A stretch of DNA of 52,210 nucleotides from Bacteroidota bacterium (GCA_029573495.1 JAKQEI010000250.1:1-52210), one strand, 5' to 3'; shown: positions 39,430 through 48,690, counted from the stretch's first letter. The notes: generated by a model from the letters alone, not told the origin. Program-made: numbers and translations.

Positions 39430-39944
39430 CCTTCGGCGCTATCTGGAAAATCTTGAAGGACATCGTGCACATCGCTGTCCTGTTAAGCTGGCTTGGACTT
39501 CTGGCCATCTGGCTGGCTTTCCATGAAGACATGGACGACTTGGAAGGAAACCTGTTCCCCGTCACCACCGGCACCACGATCATTGATTCGAAACCTTCCA
39601 GTGACGGCAAGAAAACACACCTGCGCCTTGAGTTCATAAAGGTCCGGCGCTGCGATCCTGAAGAAGTCATCGTCATCCGTTTCCTGCTGTCGGACAACAG
39701 CCAGAACCTGATCGGCAACCGCTGGCTTGGGCAAGACGAAGGACGGCTGGTGAGCCGCGACCTTGGGCTGAACTGGACAGACTGGTGGGAAGTGGATGTC
39801 CCATGGGAGACAGCCAAAACTGACCAGTTTCAGATCGACGTGGTGCATGAATGCCACGGCTGGTGGGGCACCCGCACCACCATGTACATCGGCACCCTTG
39901 TTCGTGAACAGCGGCATGAAGTAGGGAGGCGCGACTTCCCGTAG
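39426..39944 (+). CDS. Lysis-region protein with N-terminal TM anchor (172 aa)
   Basis: One TM helix at about residues 12-32 (DIVHIAVLLSWLGLLAIWLAF) precedes a ~140-residue soluble, beta-rich domain (THLRLEFIKVRRCDPEEVIVI, DVVHECHGWWGTRTTMYIG). The topology would suit a spanin-like or periplasmic lysis partner, but the coiled coil typical of i-spanins is absent. Overlaps the previous gene by ATGA. Function unknown. Confidence 0.6.
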   Translation: MTFGAIWKILKDIVHIAVLLSWLGLLAIWLAFHEDMDDLEGNLFPVTTGTTIIDSKPSSDGKKTHLRLEFIKVRRCDPEEVIVIRFLLSDNSQNLIGNRWLGQDEGRLVSRDLGLNWTDWWEVDVPWETAKTDQFQIDVVHECHGWWGTRTTMYIGTLVREQRHEVGRRDFP

Positions 39945-39961
39945 CAAGCAGGAATCCCGAC

Positions 39962-41635
39962 ATGACAAGCAACCAGTCCAAGAACTTGGTGACTTCTGAA
40001 GTCATCGAAGCATATCTGGCTAACAGCAAGAACGGGACTGCCACCGCCCGCGATCTGGGCATCAGCATCGGAACCCTGCACCGGCATCTTCGGAAGGCCA
40101 CAGGTGTCAAGTCCACAGGCAAGATCGCACCCACCAAACTGATCCGCGCACCCAAGCTGAAGAAGGGTGAGACGCGCCGCTACATCGTCACAGCAGCCCA
40201 GAACAACACGGACGTGATTGAACCCTTGTGGGAGAACATCCACGCGCTGGCGGAACACTACAACGCAGAAGTGATCGTCGGCACCTTCACCTATAGCATC
40301 CACGCAGCCAACCGTGACAGGGCGGCCAAGGGTGCCTTCGAACAAGGTGGTGGCTTCGTGCAGGAAGTGTGGTTTGATCCCAAGTTGGAACCCTTCATCA
40401 CGGACGTGCGGCGTGAACTGGCACCCGGCCTGATCTGGGTGGGAGACGCCAACATCATCCCGACCGCAGCCAATCCCTTGTCCGGCTTTGAAACCCTGAC
40501 CGGCATCGACAGTGCGATCTTCCCGGCTTCGAAGATACGCATGGACAGCATCCCTACCGGCAAGACGGAACCGACCAAGTTCAACTGGTCAACCGGCACT
40601 GTCACCAAGCGCAACTACATCGCCAAGAAGGCAGGCCAGAAGGCAGAGTTCCACCACACCTATGGTGGACTGGTGGTTGAAGTGGACTGGGAAGGCGACT
40701 GGTTCATCCGGCCATTGGACGCGGACGGCAAGTGGCGTCTGCAAGACCTTGACGTGATCGTGGATCGTGGTGTCGTGACGACTGGCAACCCTGTCGAATC
40801 ACTGACGCCGGGAGACATCCACTGGGATGTGGTGGACAGGACCGTGGCAGAAGTGTTCTGGGGCGAAGGCGGTGTTCTGGACACCCTGCACCCCAAGTTC
40901 CAGTTCATGCACGACATACTAGACCAGCGCAGCCGGAACCATCACGACATCGGCAACCACCACAAAATGTTCGCCAAGTGGGCACGCGGCATGGAGTGCC
41001 TGAAGTCCGAAGTCGCACGGGTGGCCGAGTTCACCCACTGGGCTTCACGACCATGGTGCAAGACCATCATAGTGGACAGCAACCACGACCGGGCGCTGTC
41101 GCGGTGGCTGCTGGAAGCAGACTTCCGGCGTGATCCCGTCAATGCGCAATACTACCTGAAAGCCCAGTCGGCAATGTACGAAGCCTTGGCCGAAGGCGAC
41201 ACCAACTTCCACCTGCTTGAATGGGCGCTGACGGACGCAGGCTGTGCGAAGGGGATCAAGTTCCTGCGGCCTGATGAATCGTTCCTGACCTGCGTCAAGG
41301 GATCAGGGCGCGGCATTGAACACGGGATGCACGGCGACCTTGGACCGGACGGTGCACGTGGTGGAGTTCGCAACTTTGCACGCCTTGGCCGCAAGGTGAC
41401 ACGGGCACATGAGCATTCCGCAAGCATATATGATGGCGTGCATACGGTCGGAACTTTCACGCAAATGGATGTCGGCTATAACGTGGGACCGTCCAGCTGG
41501 TCGCACACCTTCGGCATCGACTATGCAAGCGGGAAGCGCAGCATGGTAACGATCCGCAACGGCAAGTGGAGAATATTGCCAGCCTTGTCAGCCGATGGCA
41601 GCGGTGTGATAACACCCAAACCAACTGAACAATAA
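39962..41635 (+). CDS. HTH + metallophosphoesterase-like protein (T5 A1-like)
   Basis: Residues 1-40 look like a helix-turn-helix (SEVIEAYLANSKNGTATARDLGISIGTLHRHLRKA). The C-terminal part has metallophosphoesterase-type motifs: GDIHWDVVD (about 285), DSNHDRAL (about 380), and GMHGDLGPDGARGGVRNFAR followed by RAHEHSASIY (about 460-490). The HGDxGPxGxRG...HxHS pattern recalls T5 A1-type first-step-transfer proteins and related phage phosphoesterases; that link is from memory. It may degrade host DNA or act as a nucleic-acid phosphoesterase. The 3' end contains the first motif of repeat copy B. Confidence 0.6.
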   Translation: MTSNQSKNLVTSEVIEAYLANSKNGTATARDLGISIGTLHRHLRKATGVKSTGKIAPTKLIRAPKLKKGETRRYIVTAAQNNTDVIEPLWENIHALAEHYNAEVIVGTFTYSIHAANRDRAAKGAFEQGGGFVQEVWFDPKLEPFITDVRRELAPGLIWVGDANIIPTAANPLSGFETLTGIDSAIFPASKIRMDSIPTGKTEPTKFNWSTGTVTKRNYIAKKAGQKAEFHHTYGGLVVEVDWEGDWFIRPLDADGKWRLQDLDVIVDRGVVTTGNPVESLTPGDIHWDVVDRTVAEVFWGEGGVLDTLHPKFQFMHDILDQRSRNHHDIGNHHKMFAKWARGMECLKSEVARVAEFTHWASRPWCKTIIVDSNHDRALSRWLLEADFRRDPVNAQYYLKAQSAMYEALAEGDTNFHLLEWALTDAGCAKGIKFLRPDESFLTCVKGSGRGIEHGMHGDLGPDGARGGVRNFARLGRKVTRAHEHSASIYDGVHTVGTFTQMDVGYNVGPSSWSHTFGIDYASGKRSMVTIRNGKWRILPALSADGSGVITPKPTEQ

Positions 41636-41845
41636 AGACTTTCCAGCCCAGTGACTAGCTGCCAACGAAGTTCTGGTCCATGTGCGCACGCGCGTGTGTG
41701 CGTGCGTATGTGTACGTGAGATAAGTTCAATTCTTGGCAGTAGGGAAGAAAGCCCAAAGGGATCAAGAAGATAATGTGTTATCATTCTTTATTTTGACTT
41801 GGCAGCAACTTAATTCTTCAAACAGTTCCAACAACTTCATCCACC
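41606..41845. repeat. Intergenic direct repeat, copy B (~240 bp)
   Basis: It aligns with 8713-8963 in the same order: GTGATAACAC (41606-41615, inside the previous coding end), AGCTGCCA, the alternating tract (41679-41718), TTCTTGG (41731), GAAAGCCCAAAGG (41748-41760), CAAGAAGATAA, GTGTTATCA (41776-41784), TTGACTTG and CTTCATCCACC. TTCTTG (41731-41736) pairs with CAAGAA (41764-41769), as in copy A. Confidence 0.8.
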
Positions 41846-41942
41846 ATCCCTTGAAACTGCGACAAACTGTCAACCTTCAACGCCTTGCCAGCCACCCCAC
41901 GATCTGGGCATATAGCGACCGAACAACGGAACGGACCTGAAC
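41636..41942 (+). promoter_or_regulatory. Major intergenic control region B
   Basis: This 307-base gap holds most of repeat copy B and no gene-like ORF. Past the repeat, 41846-41942 is unique, CA-rich sequence with TTGCCA (41885) and CATATA (41909) as a weak promoter-like pair. The following gene starts with GTG and lacks a strong ribosome site. The repeat marks the start of the replication operon, as copy A marks the packaging operon. Confidence 0.5.
41679..41718. other. 40-bp perfect alternating pyrimidine-purine tract (Z-DNA-prone)
   Basis: From C41679 to G41718 every base alternates pyrimidine and purine (CATGTGCGCACGCGCG...). It is the counterpart of 8796-8831 and slightly longer. Confidence 0.85.
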
Positions 41943-43529
41943 GTGACACCCGAAACCTACCCACACAAGCAACAGCCATGGAAGCACCAGCGCGAACTGC
42001 TGGAACAGACATGGGACCGTGAATACTTCGCCCTGCTGTGGGAACAGGGAACCGGCAAGACCAAGGCGGCGCTGGACACCGCGTGCTTGCAGTACATGAA
42101 CGGGCTGATCGACGGCCTGCTGATCGTGGCACCAGACGGCGTGCACCTGAACTGGTCGAACACTGAAGTGCCGGAACACCTGCCGGACGCACTGCGCCGT
42201 GTGACCAAGACCTTCGCCTACCAGACGAAGAAGGCGAAGAACAAATCCTTCAAGGCTGACATCCAGAAGCTGCTGGACCACAAGGGCTTCGCCATCCTGT
42301 GCATGTCCTACAGCAACTTCATGACCGGCGACGGCAAGAAGTGGGCGAAGAAGTTCCTGACCGAACGCACCTGCATGTACACGCTAGACGAAGCCAGCGA
42401 AATCAAGAACCCCGGCGCGGCGCGCACCAAGACACTGCGGGCATCGGCACGCTACGCCAAGACCCGGCGCATTCTGGAAGGCACGCCAGTCACGCAAGCA
42501 CCCTTCGACATTTACGCGCCGATGTGCTTCCTGCACAAAGCCTTCTGGCATGACTACAACTGCGCCGACTACGATGCCTTCAAGCAGAAGCACGGCATCT
42601 TCCAGCCGATCACTGTGAACGCTGGCAATCGGGTGGTGACGGTGGACAAGGTGGTCGGCTACAAGCAGGTGGACGCCCTGCGTGAATACCTGCTGCCGCA
42701 TGTCAGCCGCGTGCTGAAGAAGGACGTGATGGACCTGCCGCCAAAGGTCTTCCAGAAGCACCGCTTCGAAATGTCGGCTGAACAGTGGCGCGTCTACAAC
42801 GATCTGGACAAGCAACAGCACGCCATGCTGGGTGATGTGCAAAAGTGCCCGGAGTGCGACGGCACCGGCAAGGTGGACGCAGGCGACTACTGGAAGGCGT
42901 GCGATGCTTGCGCCGGGCGCGGCATGGTGTCGGACCTGAACATCACGGCAGAACTTCCAATCGTCTGCATGATGCGCAAGCAGCAAGTGTCGGCAGGCTA
43001 CAGCCCAGCGGACGAAGACCCGCACCTGCGGCTGATCGGCAGCACCAATGTGCGGCTTGAAGAACTGATGAAGCTGGTGGAGAAGATCACCGGCAAGGTG
43101 ATCATCTGGTCGCGGTTCACTGCCGACATCAACTTGATCATGGAGCGGTTCGCCAAGGATGGCATCAGCGCCGTCCGCTATGACGGGCAGGTGGACGAAG
43201 ACGACCGTGAAGCTGCCAAGGTGAAGTTCCAGAAGGTGGCAATCAAGGATGGCGGCCCGGTGGCCTTCGTGGCGAACCCGGCAGCCGCATCCCGTGGGCT
43301 GACCTTGCACGCGGCCAAGACCGTGATCTACTACAACAACAGCTTCAAGCTGCGCGACCGTCTGCAATCGGAAGACCGGGCGCACCGTGGCGGCATGGAC
43401 GAACACCCGGTGCTTTATATCGACATGATGTCCGACGCACCCATTGACGAAACCATTGTCACAGCCCTGCGCAACAAACAGGACGTGGCGGATCAGGTAA
43501 CAGGCGACGAAGCGAAGGAATGGATATGA
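41943..43529 (+). CDS. SNF2-like superfamily 2 helicase with DnaJ-type zinc insert
   Basis: The helicase core has Walker A EQGTGKT (Lys39), motif II DEAS (149-152) in YTLDEASEIKN, motif III EGTPVTQAP, and C-terminal motifs YDGQVDEDDR and LQSEDRAHRGG with the arginine fingers. Two CxxCxGxG-type knuckles (Cys302/305 and Cys320/323) form an inserted DnaJ-like zinc site. Such phage helicases act in replication, recombination or chromatin-free remodelling of protein-DNA complexes. The GTG at 41943 is the only reasonable start and its ribosome site is weak. Confidence 0.85.
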   Translation: MTPETYPHKQQPWKHQRELLEQTWDREYFALLWEQGTGKTKAALDTACLQYMNGLIDGLLIVAPDGVHLNWSNTEVPEHLPDALRRVTKTFAYQTKKAKNKSFKADIQKLLDHKGFAILCMSYSNFMTGDGKKWAKKFLTERTCMYTLDEASEIKNPGAARTKTLRASARYAKTRRILEGTPVTQAPFDIYAPMCFLHKAFWHDYNCADYDAFKQKHGIFQPITVNAGNRVVTVDKVVGYKQVDALREYLLPHVSRVLKKDVMDLPPKVFQKHRFEMSAEQWRVYNDLDKQQHAMLGDVQKCPECDGTGKVDAGDYWKACDACAGRGMVSDLNITAELPIVCMMRKQQVSAGYSPADEDPHLRLIGSTNVRLEELMKLVEKITGKVIIWSRFTADINLIMERFAKDGISAVRYDGQVDEDDREAAKVKFQKVAIKDGGPVAFVANPAAASRGLTLHAAKTVIYYNNSFKLRDRLQSEDRAHRGGMDEHPVLYIDMMSDAPIDETIVTALRNKQDVADQVTGDEAKEWI

Positions 43530-43909
43530 CGCCCAAGGTCTACGCAATACAGAACCAGCACTTCCGTGATCGGCAGACTGGCGAACTGGTGCCGAAGGTG
43601 GACATGGAACCTGCGCTGGCTTACGGCGAACTTGTCTATATTTTCGAACCGACCGCCCGATCCCACGAAGACATCGACGCCATCATCGAAACAGCATGGG
43701 ACGTTCTGTCGCGTATGACGCCGCAGGACTATCTGGTACTGATGGGCGATCCCGTGCTGATTGGCATTGCCTACAGCGTGGCTGCCCATATCCTGCATGA
43801 TCTTGGTGGCAACGTGCAGGTGCTGAAGTGGTCGAAGAAGTTTCAGGCTTACGAAGTCGTGGCCGCCAATCCTTTCTTTGGAGACGACGAACAGGAGAAC
43901 GATCAATGA
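43526..43909 (+). CDS. Hypothetical protein in replication operon (127 aa)
   Basis: AAGGA six bases upstream favours the ATG at 43526 (ATGA overlap with the helicase stop) over the ATG at 43520. The pattern PKVYAIQNQHFRDRQTGELVPK, LSRMTPQDYLVLMGDPVLIGIA and VLKWSKKFQAY is alpha/beta; I do not recognise a named family. Its tight coupling to the helicase suggests a DNA-metabolism role. Confidence 0.6.
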   Translation: MTPKVYAIQNQHFRDRQTGELVPKVDMEPALAYGELVYIFEPTARSHEDIDAIIETAWDVLSRMTPQDYLVLMGDPVLIGIAYSVAAHILHDLGGNVQVLKWSKKFQAYEVVAANPFFGDDEQENDQ

Positions 43910-44475
43910 CAACCAACGATTATGACTACAGCCAGTTCAAGGACCACCCGACCAGTGCCAACGCGGGCGACAACAGCCTGCACGCATTGTCTGCGCTGGC
44001 CGAAGAACAGATTGCCGCCGAACTGAAGGTGGAACAGCTGAAGAAGGAACTGGCCGAAGCAGAAGCCGACCTGAAGACGATCAAGACCGAACGCTTCCCG
44101 GCGCTGCTGGATGAACTGGACATGACCAGCTTCAGCCTGTCATCTGGGCAGGTGGTGAAGATCAAGGAAAAGTTTGTCGCCAGCGCCAACAAGGCGGACA
44201 CAGACCGCGTGCACCAGTGGGTGGAAGACGAAGGCAACGGCGACCTGATCAAGCGGGAATTCAACATCGTGTTCCCGAAGGAAGAAGAAAAGTGGGCGGC
44301 CAAGTTCTGGCGCGATCTGCAACAGCGGAAGAAGCCGCTGGACGTGACGGTGAAGCGCAGCATCCACCCGGCCACCTTCAACAAGTACATCGAAAACAAG
44401 ATCACGGAAGGCAAGACGCCGCCAGACTGCGTGCACATCATCCGGCACCGCAGCACCGAAATCACGGACAAGTAG
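43906..44475 (+). CDS. Hypothetical coiled-coil protein in replication operon (189 aa)
   Basis: AACAGGAGAACGATCAATG sets the start. A coiled coil at about residues 30-70 (EEQIAAELKVEQLKKELAEAE) is followed by ERFPALLDELDMTSFSLSSG and a C-terminal helical region with KKPLDVTVKRSIHPATFNKY. Proteins of this design are common in phages beside ssDNA-binding genes, but I know no proven function. Confidence 0.6.
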   Translation: MTTNDYDYSQFKDHPTSANAGDNSLHALSALAEEQIAAELKVEQLKKELAEAEADLKTIKTERFPALLDELDMTSFSLSSGQVVKIKEKFVASANKADTDRVHQWVEDEGNGDLIKREFNIVFPKEEEKWAAKFWRDLQQRKKPLDVTVKRSIHPATFNKYIENKITEGKTPPDCVHIIRHRSTEITDK

Positions 44476-44550
44476 TCCATGGTCAGCTGGTGTCGGCTGT
44501 TAACTGGCACCAAACAGTGAAGCAAACCAGCCAGTGAAGGAATTCAGACA

Positions 44551-45405
44551 ATGGCGAAAAACGAAGAAGCAGCAGAAAGCAAGGAAGTCGTGACCAAGGC
44601 ATCCACGGAAGTGGCCACCTACGATTACGGCAACTATGGCGCAACCGGCTATGAGAACACGGACAGCGATGACATCGCGGTTCCCTTCCTGAACCTGTTG
44701 CAGTCCAACAGCCCGCAGTGTTCGGACGAAAGCATGCCCGACGCCCGGCCCGGCAAGTTCCTGAACAGCGCGTCCAACGAACTGTTCAGCGGCAAGGACG
44801 GCGTGCACTTCATCCCGGCCCTGACCGCCCACGAATTCGTGGAGTGGGTGCCGCGTGAAAAGGGTGGTGGCATCGCTGCCCGGCATGAAGTCGGCAGCCG
44901 TTTCGTGGAAGACTGCATGAAGGCTGCTGGCAGCCGTGTGGGCAAGATACCGACGCCGGAAGGTAACGAGTTGATCGAAACCTTCTACATGTACGGCATC
45001 TTGCTGGGCACCGACCCGAACGCCACCACGGGCGAAGCGTGCATCCTGTCGTTCAAGTCCATGGGTATTGGTGCCTACAAGAAGGCGATGTATTCGCTGA
45101 AGAAGACCACCATCACCCGGACCGATGGATCGAAGATCAAGCCACCGCTGTTCGCGCACCGGATCAAGCTGACTTCGATGGCGGACAAGAAGGACGGCTA
45201 CGACTTCTTCCGTGTGTTGATCGAACCTTCGATTGACCGTGACGTGAAGAAGTCGCTGATTGCACCGAACGGACCGCAGGGCCATCTGATGGCGGAAGCC
45301 GAAGAAGTCCTGAACGGGTTCATGCAGGGCACGCTGAAGGCTGCTGAAGAAACCCAGACCACGGGCGCAGGTTCGGCGGCTGGCGACGAAGAAGTGCCGT
45401 TCTAG
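44551..45405 (+). CDS. Candidate ssDNA-binding protein with SSB-like acidic tip (284 aa)
   Basis: The C-terminus ends AGSAAGDEEVPF, close to the DDDIPF tip by which bacterial SSB recruits partner proteins. The core (DIAVPFLNLLQSNSPQCSDESM, FIPALTAHEFVEWVP, GEACILSFKSMGIGAYKKA, FRVLIEPS) is a single-domain phage family usually next to helicases and recombinases. An ssDNA-binding role is inferred from tip and neighbours; no OB-fold motif can be read by eye. Confidence 0.5.
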   Translation: MAKNEEAAESKEVVTKASTEVATYDYGNYGATGYENTDSDDIAVPFLNLLQSNSPQCSDESMPDARPGKFLNSASNELFSGKDGVHFIPALTAHEFVEWVPREKGGGIAARHEVGSRFVEDCMKAAGSRVGKIPTPEGNELIETFYMYGILLGTDPNATTGEACILSFKSMGIGAYKKAMYSLKKTTITRTDGSKIKPPLFAHRIKLTSMADKKDGYDFFRVLIEPSIDRDVKKSLIAPNGPQGHLMAEAEEVLNGFMQGTLKAAEETQTTGAGSAAGDEEVPF

Positions 45406-45436
45406 GCCAGTGCACCCCTAGAACTTGCGCGACTGT

Positions 45437-45463
45437 CCGGCGGTGGCATTCCGTCACCGCCGG
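45437..45463 (+). terminator. Hairpin between SSB-like and helicase genes
   Basis: CCGGCGGTG (45437-45445) pairs with CACCGCCGG (45455-45463), 9 bp with a 9-base loop, followed by GCTTCCC. No T-run, so it is more likely an attenuator or mRNA-stabilising hairpin. Confidence 0.5.
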
Positions 45464-45488
45464 GCTTCCCACCTTCAGGAACGGAACC

Positions 45489-46703
45489 ATGTGGACAGAC
45501 GAACAGGAACGCGCCATCGCAGCAGTTCGCAAGTGGCTGCACAACCCAAACGACAAGTTGATCTTCCGGCTGTTCGGCCCAGCAGGCACGGGCAAGACGA
45601 CACTGGCCAAGGCGCTGGTGGGAGAAGTCGAAGGATCGGTGATCAGCTGCGCCTACACCGGCAAGGCTTCGTCAGTCCTGCGCCGCAAGGGCTGGCCGAA
45701 CGCCACCACAATTCACAGCCTGATCTACAGCGCGAAGGACAAGTCGCGGCTGAAGCTGAAGGAACTGGAATCGGAACTGATCGAACTGCTGAAGGGATCA
45801 GACCCGAACAAGGACAAGAAGGCGGACAAGCTGCGCGAAGCCATCCGCGAAGAACGCAAGGCGGTGGCCCGGCCATCGTTCCAGCTGAACGAACAAAGCA
45901 CGGTGAGTGATGCCGCACTGGTGGTGGTGGACGAAGCGTCCATGATCGGCCAGCGCGAAGGCGAAGACCTGTGCAGCTTCGGTGTGCCGATCCTTGCACT
46001 GGGCGATCCCTACCAGCTGCCGCCAGTCATGGACACCGGCTATTTCACCAACGACAAGCGGCCCGACTTCCTGCTGACGCAGGTGCACAGGCAGGCGACG
46101 GAAAGCGCGATCCTGCGGCTGGCCACGGACATCCGTGAAGGCAAGGGGATCACTGCCGGTGACTACGGTGACGCCCGCGTGGTCGATGCTGGCGACCTGA
46201 AGCGTGAAGACTACATGGCCGCCGACCAGATCATCTGCGGCACCAACAAGACCCGGCGCATCCTGAACAAGCGATTCCGCCTGACCTTGGGCCACCCAGC
46301 CGGACACCCGGTGGTGGGCGACAAGCTGGTCTGCCGCCGGAACGATCACGACATGGGACTGTTGAATGGAACGATCTGGTATATCACCCACGTTGACAGC
46401 TTGGGACCAGACCAGTCGATCATCCGAATCGTGCCCGAAGAAGACCGGAACGCCCGGCCACTGATGGTCACGACACACATGCACTGGATGCAGGACCGCG
46501 AAGACGAACTTGGCCCATGGGAGCGCAAGCAGGCGCAGGAGTTCGCTTACGGCTACGCAATCACCGGCCACATGTCGCAGGGCAGCCAGTGGGACAACGT
46601 GCTGGTGATGGATGAAAGCTGGGCATTCCGACAGGACCGAAGCAAGTGGCTGTACACAGCCGTGACGCGGGCAGCTGAACGCCTGACCATCGCCCGGACT
46701 TAA
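45489..46703 (+). CDS. Dda/RecD-type superfamily 1B DNA helicase
   Basis: The 404-residue protein has Walker A LFGPAGTGKTT (Lys36), motif II VVVDEASMI (Asp148/Glu149), motif III LGDPYQLPPV (172-180), QVHRQ, and C-terminal TGHMSQGSQWDNVLV and YTAVTRA. This is the compact layout of T4 Dda and phage RecD-like helicases, which move 5'-3' on ssDNA and assist replication start and recombination. It follows the SSB-like gene. CAGGAACGGAACCATG is the start. Confidence 0.9.
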   Translation: MWTDEQERAIAAVRKWLHNPNDKLIFRLFGPAGTGKTTLAKALVGEVEGSVISCAYTGKASSVLRRKGWPNATTIHSLIYSAKDKSRLKLKELESELIELLKGSDPNKDKKADKLREAIREERKAVARPSFQLNEQSTVSDAALVVVDEASMIGQREGEDLCSFGVPILALGDPYQLPPVMDTGYFTNDKRPDFLLTQVHRQATESAILRLATDIREGKGITAGDYGDARVVDAGDLKREDYMAADQIICGTNKTRRILNKRFRLTLGHPAGHPVVGDKLVCRRNDHDMGLLNGTIWYITHVDSLGPDQSIIRIVPEEDRNARPLMVTTHMHWMQDREDELGPWERKQAQEFAYGYAITGHMSQGSQWDNVLVMDESWAFRQDRSKWLYTAVTRAAERLTIART

Positions 46704-46707
46704 CGCC

Positions 46708-46875
46708 ATGGAAGGCGACCTGAAGCGGTTCCACAAGGCGCTATGCGGCTGTGTTCAACAAATCGGATTTATGTTGATCAAGCGCACTGCGTCCAGATCG
46801 CAGCTGGCCACCGTCTGTGACACCTTGACAGAAGAAATTGATCTGATCCGCAGCAAGATCAGTTCCACCAGATGA
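46708..46875 (+). CDS. Small hypothetical protein (55 aa)
   Basis: It begins 5 bases after the helicase stop. The product (begins MEGDLKRFHKALCGCVQQIG) is helical with three Cys. The ribosome site is weak, but the close spacing and in-frame length support it. Function unknown. Confidence 0.45.
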   Translation: MEGDLKRFHKALCGCVQQIGFMLIKRTASRSQLATVCDTLTEEIDLIRSKISSTR

Positions 46876-46876
46876 C

Positions 46877-46919
46877 AACCCGGTGGCGGTTCCTGATCAG
46901 CGTGCTACGCTGCCGGGTT
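46877..46919 (+). terminator. Weak hairpin ahead of ribonucleotide reductase
   Basis: AACCCGG (46877-46883) pairs with CCGGGTT (46913-46919), only 7 bp with a long loop, followed by CTGTC. It resembles the cassette hairpins but is weaker, and no TTAACC element is present. Confidence 0.35.
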
Positions 46920-46950
46920 CTGTCATCCCCAAACCTGAAGGAAGAAGCCA

Positions 46951-48690
46951 ATGCAAATTGGACCAGCCAGTCCATTGTCTATGAACCTGCACGGCCAGAA
47001 GTACCGTGGCCCGCAGGAGAGTTTCGAAGAATTCGCCAACCGCGTGTCCTTCGCCCTGTCCGATGATCCGGCCCACTACCACCAGTTCAGAATGCGCCTG
47101 ATGGAGCAATCCACCATGCCAGCTGGTCGCGTGCAGGCAGCGGCTGGCAGCCTGCGGAACATCACCATGTTCAACTGCTTTGTGTCCGGCGACATCGAAG
47201 ACAGCTTCGTGGATGATGGCGGCATTATGGATCGCGCCAAGGAAGCGGCGACGACCATGCGCATGGGCGGTGGCATCGGCTACGGCTTCGGCACCCTGCG
47301 TCCTGAAGGCGACCTGATCCGCAAGCTGGGCAGCAGATCGTCCGGCCCGATCATGTTCATGGGCATATTCAACGAAGTCTGCCGGGCGACTGCATCAGCT
47401 GGCAACCGGCGCGGTGCCCAAATGGGTGTCATGCCGATCTGGCACCCGGACATCGAAAAGTTCATCCACATGAAGCAGAATCAGGACAAGCTGACCGGCT
47501 TCAACATTTCCGTGGGGATCACCAACGAATTCATGGACTGCCTGAAGACTGGCCGCCTGTTCCCGCTTCAGTTCGGTGGGCAGGTGTACAGGACCGTGAA
47601 CGCGGAAAACCTGTGGAACATGCTGATGCGTTCCACCTACGACTGGGCAGAACCCGGCGTGCTGTTCATGGACCGCATCAACGACATGAACAACCTGCAC
47701 TACTGCGAGACGATCAGCGCCACAAACCCGTGCGGTGAACAGCCGCTGCCGCCTTATGGTGCGTGCCTGCTGGGATCGCAGAACCTTGTGAAGTATCTGG
47801 TTAAGCGTGCTGACGGCAGCTTCGACTGGGACATGATCAAGTTCGAAGAAGACCTGATCTGCTTCTATCGTGCCATGGACAACGTGATCGACAAGTCCAC
47901 CTACCCACTGCCGCAGCAGGAAGTGGAAGCCAAGAAGAAGCGCCGCGTGGGCATCGGGATCACCGGCACCGCCAACGCCATCGAAGCCGTGGTCGGCAAC
48001 GCCTGCTACGGGGAAGACACCTTCCTTGACCACCTGCGCTACATTCTGGCGCGGCAGCGGGACGTGCTGTACAGCGCCAGCGTGGAGCGGGCGAAGCAGA
48101 AGGGATCGTTCCCGGCGCTGGACAAGAAGCAATATCTGGATGGCATGTACATCCAGACGCTGCCCGAAGACATCCGGGCGAAGATCGCCAAGCACGGCAT
48201 CCGCAACAGCCACCTGACCAGCATTGCGCCGACCGGCACCATCAGCCTGACAGCGGACAACGTGTCTTCGGGCATCGAACCTGTCTTCGCCTATGAAGCC
48301 GACCGGACGATCCTGCTGGACGATGGCCCGATGTCGGAACGCTGCTATGACTACGGCGTGAAGTTCTTGGGCATGAAGGGCAAGCGATCCGCAGATGTGA
48401 CTGTGGACGAACACCTTGCCGTTCTGACGACCGCCCAGCAGTACGTGGACAGCAGTGTGTCGAAGACCTGCAACTTGCCCCAGGACGTGGGCTGGGAACA
48501 GTTCAAGGACGTGTACATCCGCGCCTTTGAAGGCGGTGCCAAGGGCTGCACCACGTACCGCGCAGGCGGCAAGCGTGAAGCGATCCTGACTTCCGCCGAC
48601 GAACCGGAACCACAGACACCGCAGGAAGAAGCTGCCAGCGGGCAGACCTGCTACATTGACCCGGTGACGGGCAGAAGGGAATGCGAATGA
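46951..48690 (+). CDS. nrdJ: Class II (adenosylcobalamin-dependent) ribonucleotide reductase
   Basis: It reduces ribonucleotides to deoxyribonucleotides with a B12-derived radical. Signatures are NCFVSG with Cys76 of the active-site pair, the radical cysteine in NPCGEQPLPP (Cys261), LTSIAPTGTISLTADN, and a C-terminal redox pair Cys567/Cys578 (TCYIDPVTGRREC). No small-subunit or activase gene is next to it and the sequence is compact (579 aa), both typical of phage class II enzymes. It should supply dNTPs for phage DNA synthesis even without oxygen. Confidence 0.9.
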   Translation: MQIGPASPLSMNLHGQKYRGPQESFEEFANRVSFALSDDPAHYHQFRMRLMEQSTMPAGRVQAAAGSLRNITMFNCFVSGDIEDSFVDDGGIMDRAKEAATTMRMGGGIGYGFGTLRPEGDLIRKLGSRSSGPIMFMGIFNEVCRATASAGNRRGAQMGVMPIWHPDIEKFIHMKQNQDKLTGFNISVGITNEFMDCLKTGRLFPLQFGGQVYRTVNAENLWNMLMRSTYDWAEPGVLFMDRINDMNNLHYCETISATNPCGEQPLPPYGACLLGSQNLVKYLVKRADGSFDWDMIKFEEDLICFYRAMDNVIDKSTYPLPQQEVEAKKKRRVGIGITGTANAIEAVVGNACYGEDTFLDHLRYILARQRDVLYSASVERAKQKGSFPALDKKQYLDGMYIQTLPEDIRAKIAKHGIRNSHLTSIAPTGTISLTADNVSSGIEPVFAYEADRTILLDDGPMSERCYDYGVKFLGMKGKRSADVTVDEHLAVLTTAQQYVDSSVSKTCNLPQDVGWEQFKDVYIRAFEGGAKGCTTYRAGGKREAILTSADEPEPQTPQEEAASGQTCYIDPVTGRRECE

